The notes under the pieces are model-generated. The model did no database searches. It saw only the letters and a list, made by a program, of their open reading frames with translations, and was not told the origin of the DNA. From positions 17,286 to 67,625 of the forward strand of contig JANWWF010000007.1 in the NCBI GenBank assembly GCA_025055755.1: DNA of 50,340 nucleotides, read 5' to 3'. This document shows positions 36,873 to 44,954 of the stretch, one piece after another. The DNA is from Candidatus Kapaibacterium sp. Lineage in GTDB: Bacteria > Bacteroidota > Ignavibacteria > Kapaibacteriales > NICIL-2. A program made the position numbers and the translations under genes. The stretch's first letter is position 1; every line of letters starts with the position of its first letter.

Positions 36873-37769
36873 ATGAATCCCGCGCTTGTGATAACCTTTC
36901 TGCTTGCTGCTTTTCCAAGCAGAGCTGGAGTGCTGCAGGATACGACCCGCAGCAACGATACGCTCGACACAGGAGTGCACATCACTCCCCGAGGGTTGCA
37001 CGTGCGGCTTGACTTGTCGACTCCACCTCAATTACTCCGCATCCATTCCAGCTATGCTATGCCTTCCATAGATGGAACACCAACGCTCTCCCCTGCCGCA
37101 GGAGCAGAATTAGAGTTCGGAACACTCACCTCTCGACAGCTCCAGCAGGACAACTCTGTTCAACGCCTTAGCAGCTCCACCATGACGGTAGCAGCACTTC
37201 TGCCTCGCCTGGGCTTTCGGAATACAACCCAGGTGGCGACGGAAGGATGGCGTTTCGGATTTCGACTCGGTAGTGGACATCGCCTCGGTGGGAAAAGTGG
37301 TGTGTACTTCCTCCACAGTGGCGGCTGGACGTGGTCGTATGTACGACCTACCTCGGCACCCAGCAGCAGCGATAGTGCCACAATCGCTCGTGCTACTGCG
37401 GATGTGGAAAGTTTTCGCACTTCACACTTCGGCGCAAATACCAGCGCAACGGTTGGCTACACCATTGCCGGCACTGTGCTTATTGAAGCAAGTTACCAAC
37501 GCATCTTACTCTACAAAAACCACGTTTTCTTGCCGTGGCTGGGAAGTTTGCTACTGGAAGGTTTGGCACAGTCTCTCATCGGCGTAGCGCTGGACCAAGC
37601 AGAAGAGCGAAATCCTCATGCTACTGCTCTGGCAACGTTGATACTGCGTTCGGCTCTCTCGTGGGGTATTTATGAGCTTCGCCGCACATCGGGGCAACAC
37701 TTCCCCTTTCGAGGTAATACCCCGATGCTGTGGGATGAGTTTCGCATTGGGATAGGAATGCAGTTTTAG
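36873..37769 (+). CDS. Exported outer-membrane-type protein, unknown function
   Basis: The 298-residue protein begins MNPALVITFLLAAFPSRAG, a signal peptide. The mature part is rich in strands such as TQVATEGWRFGFRLGSGHRL and GANTSATVGYTIAGTVLIEA, and ends EFRIGIGMQF with a terminal Phe, consistent with an outer-membrane barrel. The ATG at 36873 has TGGAG eight bases upstream, so the frame reaching back into nadC is not used. The family is not recognised. The 3' end overlaps the convergent Sel1 gene by 4 bases. Confidence 0.7.
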   Translation: MNPALVITFLLAAFPSRAGVLQDTTRSNDTLDTGVHITPRGLHVRLDLSTPPQLLRIHSSYAMPSIDGTPTLSPAAGAELEFGTLTSRQLQQDNSVQRLSSSTMTVAALLPRLGFRNTTQVATEGWRFGFRLGSGHRLGGKSGVYFLHSGGWTWSYVRPTSAPSSSDSATIARATADVESFRTSHFGANTSATVGYTIAGTVLIEASYQRILLYKNHVFLPWLGSLLLEGLAQSLIGVALDQAEERNPHATALATLILRSALSWGIYELRRTSGQHFPFRGNTPMLWDEFRIGIGMQF

Positions 37770-39448
37770 TGTCTGCGCCGCGGAAGTTCAAAGGGCCCTG
37801 ACTTGACAACAAGCGTTTGATCCTCGCCTTCAACTTGCCACATGCACTGGAGGAAAAGCACGTATTTGCCACTCAAGATACGTGGGAGCTCCTCGGGAGA
37901 TGGCTCCCAAACAAATTCGTGTACCCCATCTTCCCATACCCGCCAAAGGCGACGGACGCTGACAGCAAGCTCTGCATTCCGTGCTGTATGATCGTGGGCA
38001 ATGCCAAGTGGCATTAGCACTACTCCTGTTTGCGGCACATGCTGTGCACGGATGCGCAGCCGCACAAGGCGGTCCCCGATGCGAGGTGGGAGTATCTCAA
38101 TACGTGGGCGTATTAGCTCATGGTGCATAAACACAGGATGGCGCTGCACCTGTTCACTCGAGAGTGGACTGTAGAGGGCAAGCTTTTTTCCCCACTCAAT
38201 TGCAGCAAGCCCCTTCTGCAGCAGAACGAAACGCCCTGCCCATTGTTGGGAAGATGTAGAAATGCTTATCGTTGCCCCTTCTTTGATCCATTCCCCCAGT
38301 AGCGTCGTATCACTGACTACTGCTGCCGTGCCATCGCAGCGCAGGGCAAGGAAACGCGGTATAGAGTGCTCTGAACAGCGCCAGGCGTACCACACACGAA
38401 CACTGCTACCACACAAAAGCACTCTTTGGGCAGGGTCATCTCTTTGTTCGCTGGTCGATGCAAGCGAACGCACTACAGCATCAAGGTAGGGAGCAAAGCA
38501 GCTATCGCGAAGAGCTGTTTCCAAATAACCTGCAATCACAGCACGACTTGACGGCTCTGCAACACTAAGCGACCGAAGCAACCAGCGAAGCGCTTCCGCG
38601 GTATCGGCGGGCATTCCAACTCCCTGCAGTAGCCGTACCCCCAGCTCTGCCATTGCCAATGCACTACCGCGATCAGCAGCAATAGCTACCCAGCGCAATG
38701 CATCCGTGGAGCTACGTTTGATACCAAGACCACGTTCTGCGCAGCTTGCCAGCAGCAGTGCTGCATCGGCAGAGCCAAGACTATCGGCACGTCGAAGGAG
38801 CTCTACCGCCGCACTGACAGTAGCAGAATCTGCAAGGAGGTGCTGCGCAAGCAATACCATTGCCGGAACACTTCCGGCAACAGCTGCTTGCCGCAGCAAG
38901 AAAAGTGCGGTAGAATCAATTCCTCGTTGCCGTAGCAACGCACGTGCTCGAAGATAGAGTGCAGCGGGATTCCCTATTTGCGCAGCCTGGCTCCAGAGAA
39001 CTGCCACGCTATCATCATGCGGAACTACTTGTGCCAATCCACGCCGATAGTACTCTGCTAACACCAGCATTGCTACTGCATCGCCCTTATCTGCACGAGT
39101 GCGGAGAGCAGAATACACCACAGCGTAGATTGAGTCAGCACGTCGCGCTGCAGACAGCTGCTCCTGCTGTTGTGCTATGCACTCAGCGTGCAGAAATCCA
39201 GCGATAGGATCGCGTGCAGCAACAGTTTCAGCCCATCGGCAGGCACACTCAATGGTAACTGCTCGCTGAATGCCCCACCAACATCGCACGGCACTGTCAA
39301 TGGCGCTGGTGGTGCTGGAATCTACCCCTCCATGCCCACCATAGGGCATACCTGGTAGCAGTGGTACCTGCTGGGCAGAAAGTACGCCCACAACGACACA
39401 AAAGAGCAGTACATTGAACTGCCGGCAGCATACCATGCATGCTATCAT
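37766..39448 (-). CDS. Exported Sel1/TPR-like repeat protein
   Basis: The 560-residue protein has a signal peptide (QFNVLLFCVVVGVLSAQ), then from about residue 80 to 300 a run of Sel1-like repeats with the A-x-x-x-L/Y-x-G pattern. Examples are AVAMLVLAEYYRRGLAQV, GNPAALYLRARALLRQRGID, GSALAMAELGVRLLQGVGM and ADTAEALRWLLRSL. The C-terminal 150 residues are beta-rich and unassigned. Sel1 repeats bind partner proteins, so a periplasmic or outer-membrane scaffold role is likely but unproven. The ATG at 39448 is used; 39502 and 39436 are in frame. It is divergent from the FG-GAP protein gene with a 56-base gap. Confidence 0.78.
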   Translation of the reverse strand: MIACMVCCRQFNVLLFCVVVGVLSAQQVPLLPGMPYGGHGGVDSSTTSAIDSAVRCWWGIQRAVTIECACRWAETVAARDPIAGFLHAECIAQQQEQLSAARRADSIYAVVYSALRTRADKGDAVAMLVLAEYYRRGLAQVVPHDDSVAVLWSQAAQIGNPAALYLRARALLRQRGIDSTALFLLRQAAVAGSVPAMVLLAQHLLADSATVSAAVELLRRADSLGSADAALLLASCAERGLGIKRSSTDALRWVAIAADRGSALAMAELGVRLLQGVGMPADTAEALRWLLRSLSVAEPSSRAVIAGYLETALRDSCFAPYLDAVVRSLASTSEQRDDPAQRVLLCGSSVRVWYAWRCSEHSIPRFLALRCDGTAAVVSDTTLLGEWIKEGATISISTSSQQWAGRFVLLQKGLAAIEWGKKLALYSPLSSEQVQRHPVFMHHELIRPRIEILPPRIGDRLVRLRIRAQHVPQTGVVLMPLGIAHDHTARNAELAVSVRRLWRVWEDGVHEFVWEPSPEELPRILSGKYVLFLQCMWQVEGEDQTLVVKSGPFELPRRRH

Positions 39449-39504
39449 TGTGCGGCTATATTTGTGCTGCGTATCAGACCCATTGGAGGATTGGCGGTCC
39501 ATAT

Positions 39505-42402
39505 ATGCACAATTATTCCTGTTGTCGGTCGGTTGGGCATCTTTGCTTGGTAATAGCTCTTACGGTCGGGATGCTATCGGCACAGCCTGCATCACCTGCC
39601 CACTGGCTCTATCCACAAGGTGCAAGCATCGCATTACCTGTGCAGCCGGTTCGCTCGGCACCTCAACCATTGAACGCATTTATGCAGAAGTGGCAGAGCC
39701 GTGCTATTGCAGGCGATGTTCGCTTGATTGCTGCGAATATCGTGCCGAATACGGTGTTTGGGAGAGGATATCCGTATGCCCCCCTGGAATTGGCAACAGT
39801 CCTGGGCAGTAAACTTGTTCTTCTCGATGCAGGAGGAAAAACTATCCGCTCTACTCAACTTCCACCCCTTGTAACTGGAATAAGCGCAGTGGTAGATTCT
39901 ACGCAACTCCCTGTGTGGCTTCTTCAGCCCACCCCAAGCTTACTGTTGCTCGAAACTGCCGAAAGTTCTTTTGCCCGTGATTCCTTTGCCACTGCGTATA
40001 TCGCTGGATATGATCCACGTGCGGATTCGGTAGCGCTGGTAACACGGCTAACGTATGACCTCCGTCCCTACACACCCAATCTTGCTGCATGGGCACGACC
40101 GGTATTTGCGCAACTTACAGGCACAACGTTCACGGTGTACAGTGTGCTGGGGACAACAGCGCCAACGCTTGACTCAAGCAGGTCGTCGGTGCAATTCTTG
40201 CGTGGGATGGCAGTAACCCAGGTACCCGTCGCTCTATTAGGAGGAACCTATCCCATTCCCGATGCAGGCGATAATGTCGCCAACCGCATGACTGTTGTTC
40301 CGCATGTTGGCTGGATCCAGCCGAGTATTTACTCGCTTTCCCCTTCGCTGTCCCTGTGTGTCCTCCCCAGCATGGCTGCCCGGGAAAATGTCACGATCAA
40401 TAGCCCTACTGGTTCGACCACCAGTGGAGGAAGCACCTACCTTTTCTGCACACAGTTTGCCAGTGGCACTCTCAGCGAGCGTTTCGTTGCCATTCCACTC
40501 GATCCGATGCTCTCACCGGGGGGAACACGTCCGGTCATCATCCCTTCTCTGGTTGAATTGTACGATGGGGGAACACTGCGCCGATTTATTCTGGTGGCTG
40601 AATCCTACCGCGGACGCGATGGCTCCTTCGGTCGTGCACAGCTTCACCTATTCAACGAGGATGGAACTCCCGTCACCACGCCGACAAATCCCCAAAACCC
40701 TCCTTTTCGCGGAGGGCATAACCACGGCTGGGCACTGGCAGTGGCAGATGTGGACGGCAATCCCTCCAACGAGTTCCAGCCGTTCTACCCGAACAACCCT
40801 GGCGCAGAACTCATTCTAACGCAGAGCAGCCGTGAACTTGCAGTTGCGGGCTCGCGTCTTATGGTGCTGCGGTATCACAGTGGGACCCCTGTGCCGAAGC
40901 CTTCTCCGGCAGGATCGGTACTCTTCCCATTGGACACGATCGTAACATACCCGATAACAGGATGGCTTGCTGCTGTTGCTGATCTTGATAGTGCTTCCGA
41001 TGGAAAGGCGGAGATCCTCCTTGCCGATGGAAGCGACCTATTGGTTCTCCGCCTGCGAGATTACAAAGATCCCCGTTTCCGAACAGGTGCTCCATTTGAT
41101 ACCGTGGTAGCATGGCATGCCCCCGGGGAAGAAATCACCAATGTTATTGTAGCGGACCTGGAAGGAGACGCCAAGCTTGATATCATCGTCACCACAACAG
41201 GGGGCACGTATGCGCTGGGAACAGTACCGCCTCGCGTGCTGCATGTTACCGCTCCGGCTGATACGACAGGAAGTATCCTCTCCTTCTGCGCAGGAGATAC
41301 AATCCGTCTCCGCTGGCGGTATCCATACAGTGGCACCCACCGCTTTACGATTGCATTTGTCCCTGGAGCAGGGCAGCAGCGTGTCCTTATCAAGGACACT
41401 CTCCTTGCAGCAGCAGATACCTTCCAGGTGCTTATTCCAGCAATGAGGATACGGGGAGAAACAGGGCATTTTATTGTTTGGCTGTCGGCTGATTCAACGG
41501 TCCGCGACCAGAGCGGAATTTTCACGGTCTCTCCTGGAACAGTTTCCTTTGTGTTGTCGTCGCCGTCTCCCCTTCGTGCAACCGCTGGGACTCGCATCAT
41601 TCTCAACGGCACAATAGACTGCATAGATACACTGCTCTTTGTTGGCTCGTTCGACCGGGGACAATCCTGGCAACCGTTGAGCGCACAGAGCGTGATTTCC
41701 AGTCCAACATTCTTAGCACACGTAGATGTCCCCTGCACGTTGTTTCCTCCTTTGGGCGGAAAAGACACGCTCTTGCTCATCCGCGCCATAGGGCGTCGAG
41801 GACAAGAGCTGGTTTACTCCGATACAATAGCACTGTCCATTGAACCGCAGCTCGTCCCCGTTGAGATAACCCAGAGCGTGCCTGGCTTCTGCTGCACCTA
41901 CGTCATTCGACTCTCCGCGGCAGCTGTGCAATGCAGTTCTGCTATCGTGCTGGTTCAATTCGCCGCAGGGCAGCCGTGGACTGTAGTTGATAGCGCTGCC
42001 TATGATAGTGTCATAGTGCGTGGGCGGAGCGGAAGTCAAGACACCCTCCGGCTACGATGGGCATGCCGTCAAGGATGCATTCGCACTGATACCATTATCG
42101 TCCAGCAAACACCGCGCTTGATAACAGCAGTAGCGCCTAATCCTGTCCACCGTGGGCAGCAGACTTGCCGTATTCTCACGACGCCACGAAACACTGCTGC
42201 AGTGACCATTCGGATTTTTGATACAAGTGATCGCGTGGTGCGCACGCTTGTACAGAACGAACTTCGCACCGCTGATCACATGTATTGCGACGTATGGGAT
42301 TGTCGAAGCGATAGCGGCGAACTTGTACCGCCCGGTGTGTATTACGTCCTGGCTCGGTCAAGCGACGGATGGGAATCCTTCGAGGCTGTCTATGTTCGCT
42401 AA
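39505..42402 (+). CDS. Large secreted protein with FG-GAP/VCBS-like repeats and T9SS C-terminal sorting domain
   Basis: The 965-residue protein has a signal peptide (CLVIALTVGMLSAQPAS). In the middle (about 410-570) are propeller repeats with calcium-type Asp loops: AVADVDGNPSNEF, AVADLDSASDGKAEILLADG and VADLEGDAKLDIIVTT. Ig-like segments follow. The last 85 residues (APNPVHRGQQTCRIL, then TIRIFDTSDRVVRTLVQNEL and VPPGVYYVLARSSDG) match the FlgD-like/T9SS type A sorting domain that anchors or secretes cargo through the outer membrane. The ATG at 39505 gives the signal peptide; the frame opens at 39439. The ligand is unknown. Confidence 0.85.
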   Translation: MHNYSCCRSVGHLCLVIALTVGMLSAQPASPAHWLYPQGASIALPVQPVRSAPQPLNAFMQKWQSRAIAGDVRLIAANIVPNTVFGRGYPYAPLELATVLGSKLVLLDAGGKTIRSTQLPPLVTGISAVVDSTQLPVWLLQPTPSLLLLETAESSFARDSFATAYIAGYDPRADSVALVTRLTYDLRPYTPNLAAWARPVFAQLTGTTFTVYSVLGTTAPTLDSSRSSVQFLRGMAVTQVPVALLGGTYPIPDAGDNVANRMTVVPHVGWIQPSIYSLSPSLSLCVLPSMAARENVTINSPTGSTTSGGSTYLFCTQFASGTLSERFVAIPLDPMLSPGGTRPVIIPSLVELYDGGTLRRFILVAESYRGRDGSFGRAQLHLFNEDGTPVTTPTNPQNPPFRGGHNHGWALAVADVDGNPSNEFQPFYPNNPGAELILTQSSRELAVAGSRLMVLRYHSGTPVPKPSPAGSVLFPLDTIVTYPITGWLAAVADLDSASDGKAEILLADGSDLLVLRLRDYKDPRFRTGAPFDTVVAWHAPGEEITNVIVADLEGDAKLDIIVTTTGGTYALGTVPPRVLHVTAPADTTGSILSFCAGDTIRLRWRYPYSGTHRFTIAFVPGAGQQRVLIKDTLLAAADTFQVLIPAMRIRGETGHFIVWLSADSTVRDQSGIFTVSPGTVSFVLSSPSPLRATAGTRIILNGTIDCIDTLLFVGSFDRGQSWQPLSAQSVISSPTFLAHVDVPCTLFPPLGGKDTLLLIRAIGRRGQELVYSDTIALSIEPQLVPVEITQSVPGFCCTYVIRLSAAAVQCSSAIVLVQFAAGQPWTVVDSAAYDSVIVRGRSGSQDTLRLRWACRQGCIRTDTIIVQQTPRLITAVAPNPVHRGQQTCRILTTPRNTAAVTIRIFDTSDRVVRTLVQNELRTADHMYCDVWDCRSDSGELVPPGVYYVLARSSDGWESFEAVYVR

Positions 42403-42760
42403 GATGCTTCTTGCCATTGTTAGTCTGCTGTTGGGTGGCATAGGTGGATGCTGGCGTCTTGACCCTGCACTTTTGGAAGGCTCGTGGCAGGTAGAACGGA
42501 TCGTTATTACTTCGCGCCACGCAGGCAGCGACATATTCACCCGCCTGTTCCGCGGAGCAGCGATTGAATTCCGCAATGGTCGTGCACTCATTCCTCTTGT
42601 TGGCAGCGACACTCTACGCTTGGAGTACCGACTCTACCGTGACACTCTAGAGCTGCGGAGCGGCATACTTGCGCTCGCGCGCTGCCGCATCGTGTACCTT
42701 GGTCACGATCAGCTCCGCTTGCAAAACGCATGGACTGCTACCGTCTTATCCCGTCGTTGA
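42392..42760 (+). CDS. Small lipoprotein, lipocalin-like in pattern, unknown function
   Basis: The 122-residue product has a signal segment MLLAIVSLLLGGIGGC with a plausible lipobox Cys, followed by LLEGSWQVERIVITS, a G-x-W start typical of lipocalin-like domains, and short strands (AAIEFRNGRALIPLVG, TLRLEYRLYRDTLELRSG, LRLQNAWTATVL). The ATG at 42392 overlaps the stop of the FG-GAP gene; the ATG at 42404, two bases after that stop, would also fit. The assignment to lipocalin-like is weak. Confidence 0.65.
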   Translation: MFAKMLLAIVSLLLGGIGGCWRLDPALLEGSWQVERIVITSRHAGSDIFTRLFRGAAIEFRNGRALIPLVGSDTLRLEYRLYRDTLELRSGILALARCRIVYLGHDQLRLQNAWTATVLSRR

Positions 42761-42775
42761 ACAACGGAGAATCTC

Positions 42776-43456
42776 ATGCGCATCTTGGTTATCGAGGACG
42801 AAGAAAAGGTTGCAAACTTCATTCGGCGTGGACTGGAAGAGGAGCACTATACCGTGGATGTAACACACGATGGCAAAACAGGCATTGACATGGCACTCAA
42901 GGGCATTTACGATGCCATCGTGCTTGACCTGATGCTCCCGGGCAAAGACGGTTTCGAGGTCCTCCAGGAATTGCGTGCTGCTGACAATGACACCCCTGTG
43001 CTTATTCTCACTGCGCGAGGAAGTACTAAAGACCGCGTGCGTGGTTTGGACTTAGGCGCCGATGATTACCTGCCGAAACCTTTCCATTTCGAAGAGCTGG
43101 CTGCACGTCTCCGCTCGATTATTCGCCGAAGCTCGGTGCAGAAGTCCTCTAAGCTTGTCGTCGGCGATTTGGTCCTCGATACCACCGCACACTTAGCGTG
43201 GCGCGGAGATAAAGAGATCGAGCTCACGGCACGAGAATACGAGCTGCTGGAATTCCTCATGCGAAATAAGCACCGTGTCGTCAGCCGCACAATGATCATG
43301 CAACACGTCTGGAATGACCCCTATAACGCGATGTCGAATGTTGTGGACGTGTACATTAAGCGGCTGCGCTCGAAAATCGAATTCGATGGCAAGCGCTTCA
43401 TTCATAGCATCCGTGGCATCGGATACCGCATCAAAGAACCAAATGGGGATGAATAA
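42776..43456 (+). CDS. OmpR/PhoB-type response regulator (orphan)
   Basis: The 226-residue regulator has a receiver domain (acidic DE at residues 8-9, phosphoacceptor Asp in AIVLDLMLPGKDGFEVL at about residue 51, Thr in LILTARGS, Lys in ADDYLPKPFHFEEL). The winged-helix output domain at about 125-222 has LTAREYELLEFLMRNKHRVV, SNVVDVYIKRLRSKIEFDGK and IHSIRGIGYRI. It resembles CusR/TctD-like regulators. No histidine kinase lies next to it; instead a glycosyltransferase gene overlaps its 3' end, so the partner must lie elsewhere. Targets are unknown. Confidence 0.95.
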   Translation: MRILVIEDEEKVANFIRRGLEEEHYTVDVTHDGKTGIDMALKGIYDAIVLDLMLPGKDGFEVLQELRAADNDTPVLILTARGSTKDRVRGLDLGADDYLPKPFHFEELAARLRSIIRRSSVQKSSKLVVGDLVLDTTAHLAWRGDKEIELTAREYELLEFLMRNKHRVVSRTMIMQHVWNDPYNAMSNVVDVYIKRLRSKIEFDGKRFIHSIRGIGYRIKEPNGDE

Positions 43457-44612
43457 TCCGCGTCGCATTGCTATCATTGGTCCGGCATATCCTTACCGTG
43501 GTGGTCCTGCAGCAGTTGTTGCTCATCTGTACGAGCTACTCAGCCAGCAGGCAGAAGTCCGCGTGTTTAGTTTTCGGCGCCTCTACCCTGGTTTACTCTT
43601 TCCGGGCACTCGGCAGGAAGATGTTAGCGCTCATCCGATAAAGCCTCATCCTGCAGAGCGCATCATTGATTCAATCGATCCTCGAACATGGTACGCCACC
43701 GCACGCGCAGTTGCAGCATTTGATCCTGCCCTCATCTTGCTTGATTGGTATCAACCGTTTTTTGGTTTGTGCTATGGAACGATTCTCCGCCGTTTGCGTC
43801 GGCAGACGCAGGCACCCATCATCGTCCTGGCGGAAAACATCATCTCGCACGAAGCACGGCAAATAGATTGGTGGCTAACGCGACGCACCTTCCGCTATGC
43901 CGACGGATTCATTGCATTTTCGAGCGCGGTTGCTGATCGCCTTCGCACGCTCTATCCTGAGCACCCCGTCGCACGTGCTTATTTGCCACTGTTCATCACC
44001 CCTGCACTTAGCCCGACACCCTGGACCCCGGAAGCCGCAAAAGCTGCGTTGGGACTGCGCGATGGCCGCGTGGTGCTGTTTTTCGGTTACATCCGACCAT
44101 ACAAGGGACTTGCAACACTTCTTGATGCCTTCGCACAGGTACAATTGCCCAATACGACGCTTGTGATTGTTGGCGAGTGCTACGAGAATCCTCAGCACTA
44201 TCAAAACCGCATCGCTGCAAGTAGCGCCCGCGAGCGTATCCGCTGGATTGCTGAATATGTGCCCAACGAGCACGTGCCGCTCTACTACACTGCAGCCGAC
44301 ATTGTCGTGCTCCCCTACTACAGCGGTACCCAATCAGGAGTCCAGCGGATCGCTTTCGCATTCGGTAAGCCGGTGGTAGTTACTGACGTTGGCGGATTAG
44401 CAGAAGAAGTGCGCGCCTATGGTGCAGGACTTGTCGTTCCTCCCCGCAATGCCTCTGCACTGGCTGATGCAATCGAACAACTCTTGAGCAACGCTAAACT
44501 GCGAGAGCAATGTGCCCAGGGCGCCCGCGTTGCTGCTGAGCAAACGCGCTTTGAACGAATTATCGAGGCAATTGACCAGGTTATCACTCAGGTACAATCG
44601 CGCCGCCCGTAG
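43449..44612 (+). CDS. Glycosyltransferase family 4-like (GT-B fold)
   Basis: The 387-residue enzyme has the GT-B start RRIAIIGPAYPYRGGPAAVV with the glycine-rich acceptor loop. The C-terminal nucleotide-sugar domain has VVLFFGYIRPYKGLATLLDA, IVVLPYYSGTQSGVQRIAFA and GKPVVVTDVGGLAEEVRAYG (Glu of the E-x7-E type motif). The start is ATG 43449 or ATG 43443; both overlap the regulator gene (8 or 14 bases), so the two are translationally coupled. It likely extends a surface or lipid-linked glycan in the cytosol. Confidence 0.9.
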   Translation: MNNPRRIAIIGPAYPYRGGPAAVVAHLYELLSQQAEVRVFSFRRLYPGLLFPGTRQEDVSAHPIKPHPAERIIDSIDPRTWYATARAVAAFDPALILLDWYQPFFGLCYGTILRRLRRQTQAPIIVLAENIISHEARQIDWWLTRRTFRYADGFIAFSSAVADRLRTLYPEHPVARAYLPLFITPALSPTPWTPEAAKAALGLRDGRVVLFFGYIRPYKGLATLLDAFAQVQLPNTTLVIVGECYENPQHYQNRIAASSARERIRWIAEYVPNEHVPLYYTAADIVVLPYYSGTQSGVQRIAFAFGKPVVVTDVGGLAEEVRAYGAGLVVPPRNASALADAIEQLLSNAKLREQCAQGARVAAEQTRFERIIEAIDQVITQVQSRRP

Positions 44613-44682
44613 AGCACATGAGGTGGCTTTCGTCACTGCAGCGTTTGCCCAATGAGCCATTGAGCTAAAAAGTCAGCCCTTT

Positions 44683-44934
44683 TTACCCAATCATTGCCCA
44701 AAGAACACCGCATACTCCCACCAACGCAACAAGCCCCATGGCAATCAGAACAAGGCAGGTGGGACGAGTAGTGCGACTGTAGAGCCGATTATACATTGCT
44801 CGTCGAGGATTGGTAAGAAATCCCCATCCGCGGGGCATCTTCAAGCCGAGCGAATGTCGTACGTATCGTTTCCAGGACGTCCGCGCTGCAATACGCTTAC
44901 GGAGTGAAGGACGACGAAAGCCAAACGGTGTCAT
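44683..44934 (-). CDS. Small basic protein with C-terminal membrane segment
   Basis: The 83-residue product has a basic N-terminal half (SLRKRIAARTSWKRYVRHSL, PRGWGFLTNPRRAMYNRLYS) and one membrane segment at about 60-80. The pattern S-x-R-K-x-I-x-A-R-T-S, GxG-x-x-x-NP-x-x-A-x-YN-x-x-Y resembles small hypothetical proteins that I recall from many bacteria; their function is not known. It follows the Nramp-UspA gene by 20 bases. The ATG at 44934 is preferred to the longer frame at 45030, which lies inside the transporter gene. Confidence 0.75.
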   Translation of the reverse strand: MTPFGFRRPSLRKRIAARTSWKRYVRHSLGLKMPRGWGFLTNPRRAMYNRLYSRTTRPTCLVLIAMGLVALVGVCGVLWAMIG

Positions 44935-44954
44935 CGCACTATGCCCTCTAGGTT

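Noticed and set aside
41061-41789. 242-codon minus-strand open frame opposite the FG-GAP protein
   Set aside because: It lies fully inside a gene with signal peptide, repeats and sorting domain; the antisense product is low in pattern and Ser/Arg/Cys-rich.
44650-44684. Possible bidirectional terminator between the convergent genes at 44612 and 44683
   Set aside because: Only a 5-bp stem (CAATG-AGC-CATTG) and an A/T-only repeat (AAAAAG...CTTTTT) are present; too weak to call.
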